Shown here one piece after another: positions 13,232 to 13,977 of a stretch of DNA of 13,977 nucleotides. The stretch is from Campylobacterota bacterium (lineage in GTDB: Bacteria > Campylobacterota > Campylobacteria > Campylobacterales > SZUA-545). Position 1 is the first letter of the stretch. Each line of letters begins with the position of its first letter. The position numbers and the translations under genes are program-made. The stretch spans positions 1-13,977 of the forward strand of contig PWVP01000158.1 of NCBI GenBank assembly GCA_003561815.1, given 5' to 3'. The notes beneath the pieces are model-generated. The model did not search any database. It worked only from the letters and a program-made list of their open reading frames with translations, and was not told the origin of the DNA.

Positions 13232-13977
13232 TTAGTCTGGCGAAACAGTCGCCAAAGCGATCACAAAGCAGGCACCCGCTTTGTTGTTGTGCGCAGAGAG
13301 GGTGCCGCCCATCACATCCTCGATAATCATCCGGGCCATATAGAGGCCGATTCCGGTCCCGTGGTCGTGATCTTTGGTGGTGAAGTAGGGCTCAAAGAGC
13401 CGCTTTTGCGCCTCTGGCTCCAGCCCACCAGCGTTATCACAAATCTCAAGCACCGCCTGATGCTCTTTCAGCGAAAGGGTGATCGCCACCTGTCCCGAGG
13501 CGACGGCGCGCTCCTCGATCGCATCTTTGGCGTTGGTGAGGATATTGAGCAGCGCCTGTTTGAAGGGGTTGGCCGCCGCCTGCACCCTAAGGGGTTCATC
13601 GGGCAGCAGGGTCGAGACGGTGATGTTGTGGCGCTTAAACTGCGCGCCGAGCAGCTCTAGCACATGGCGCACCGCCGCTTGCACCTCAAACTGCTCCTGG
13701 GCGTCATCGGGACGGAAAAAGTTGCGAAAATCATCGATGGTGTGGGACATATGGGCAATCTGCTGCATGGAGTGCTCCACCGCCCGCTGCAGATAGGGGG
13801 TATCCAGCTCCCCGTACTGGTGGGCATCCTGAATATCCTGGATCGTAATCCCCAGCGCATTGAGCGGCTGACGCCACTGGTGGGCGATCGCGCCGATCAT
13901 CTCCCCCATCGCCGCCATCTTCGACTGCTGGATCAAAAGCGCCTCCTGATCCCGGCGGGCGGCCACTTCACTCTCAA
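13232..13977 (-). CDS. Sensor histidine kinase, C-terminal part (5' end beyond window)
   Basis: The frame is open to the right edge, so the sensor part is missing from the window. The visible 248 residues hold the end of a coiled coil (EALLIQQSKMAAMGEM), the dimerisation domain with the phospho-acceptor His codon at 13882-13880 (AIAHQWRQPLNAL) and a complete ATP-binding domain: LLNILTNAKDAI, DNAGGL, EPYFTTK, HGTGIGLYM. An in-frame GTG at 13966 is internal to the conserved region and is not a real start. It strongly resembles the kinase at 11592-13160, even at the DNA level around the phospho-acceptor His, pointing to duplication. Stop TAA at 13234-13232. It lies upstream of, and may partly read into, the following operon. 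Confidence 0.95.
   Translation of the reverse strand, partial: ESEVAARRDQEALLIQQSKMAAMGEMIGAIAHQWRQPLNALGITIQDIQDAHQYGELDTPYLQRAVEHSMQQIAHMSHTIDDFRNFFRPDDAQEQFEVQAAVRHVLELLGAQFKRHNITVSTLLPDEPLRVQAAANPFKQALLNILTNAKDAIEERAVASGQVAITLSLKEHQAVLEICDNAGGLEPEAQKRLFEPYFTTKDHDHGTGIGLYMARMIIEDVMGGTLSAHNNKAGACFVIALATVSPD
13887..13930 (-). repeat. 44-bp exact repeat, copy 3
   Basis: Third copy, in the truncated kinase at the right edge. All three are in the same orientation, so they are possible sites of recombination between kinase genes. Confidence 0.9.

Noticed and set aside
13236..13262. Hairpin TGGCGA/TCGCCA at the end of the truncated kinase as a terminator
   Set aside because: It lies inside the coding sequence and is not followed by a run of T.
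9210..13977. Frameshifted or broken kinase genes
   Set aside because: The frames are continuous and all catalytic boxes are intact; the only truncation is the window edge.
1..13977. CRISPR arrays, insertion sequences or phage genes
   Set aside because: No regularly spaced repeats, transposase motifs, terminal inverted repeats or phage structural genes were seen; the only long repeats are within the kinase coding regions and the paralogous regulators.

Overview
The window is GC-rich bacterial DNA. It most likely comes from a flagellated member of the Campylobacterota or a close relative. This rests on four cues read from translations, with no search run: a FlgA-like protein of the Campylobacterota style, LPP20-family lipoproteins, several histidine kinases with the AIAHQWRQPL phospho-acceptor motif, and a receiver protein ending in a HYLDSSLFSSC-type C-terminus that I recall from that phylum. 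The base composition is high for that phylum, so the assignment is tentative. The hexamer CGATCG is strikingly frequent throughout.

Region 1 (1-712, minus strand) holds tRNA-Leu(CAA), tRNA-Gly(GCC) and a flgA-like gene that runs off the left edge. The flgA frame starts right at the tRNA 3' end and shows no ordinary start codon. Region 2 (896-3589, plus strand) is a three-gene lipoprotein operon: one CsgG/FlgO-like protein and two LPP20-family proteins. It ends in a clear intrinsic terminator. Its place next to flgA recalls the flgO/flgP/flgT genes of Vibrio and the FlgP basal-disk lipoprotein of Campylobacter, so a role in the outer-membrane part of the flagellum is a reasonable inference.

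Region 3 (3625-6620, plus strand) begins with an AT-rich regulatory stretch carrying an inverted repeat, an 11-bp-phased direct repeat and a run of eight G. It is followed by an unusual cassette: an OmpR/PhoB-type response regulator, a pentapeptide-repeat protein, a protein that looks like a catalytically dead histidine-kinase ATPase domain, and a second OmpR/PhoB-type regulator paralogous to the first. The two receivers are degenerate in complementary ways: one keeps the phospho-acceptor Asp but has lost the acidic pair, the other keeps the acidic pair but has His in place of the acceptor. This is the best candidate for an undescribed system in the window.

Region 4 (6617-13977, minus strand) is a dense phosphorelay locus. 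A 5'-truncated histidine kinase lies upstream. After a 71-bp gap containing a TATAAT box there is a tightly packed four-gene operon: receiver-PAS-kinase, receiver-3xPAS-kinase, receiver-PAS-unknown domain, and receiver-HD-GYP. Every complete protein in it starts with its own receiver and none has a membrane segment, so the pathway appears cytoplasmic, with one likely output being cyclic-di-GMP breakdown. Regions 3 and 4 converge tail to tail, their stop codons overlapping in a CTAG.
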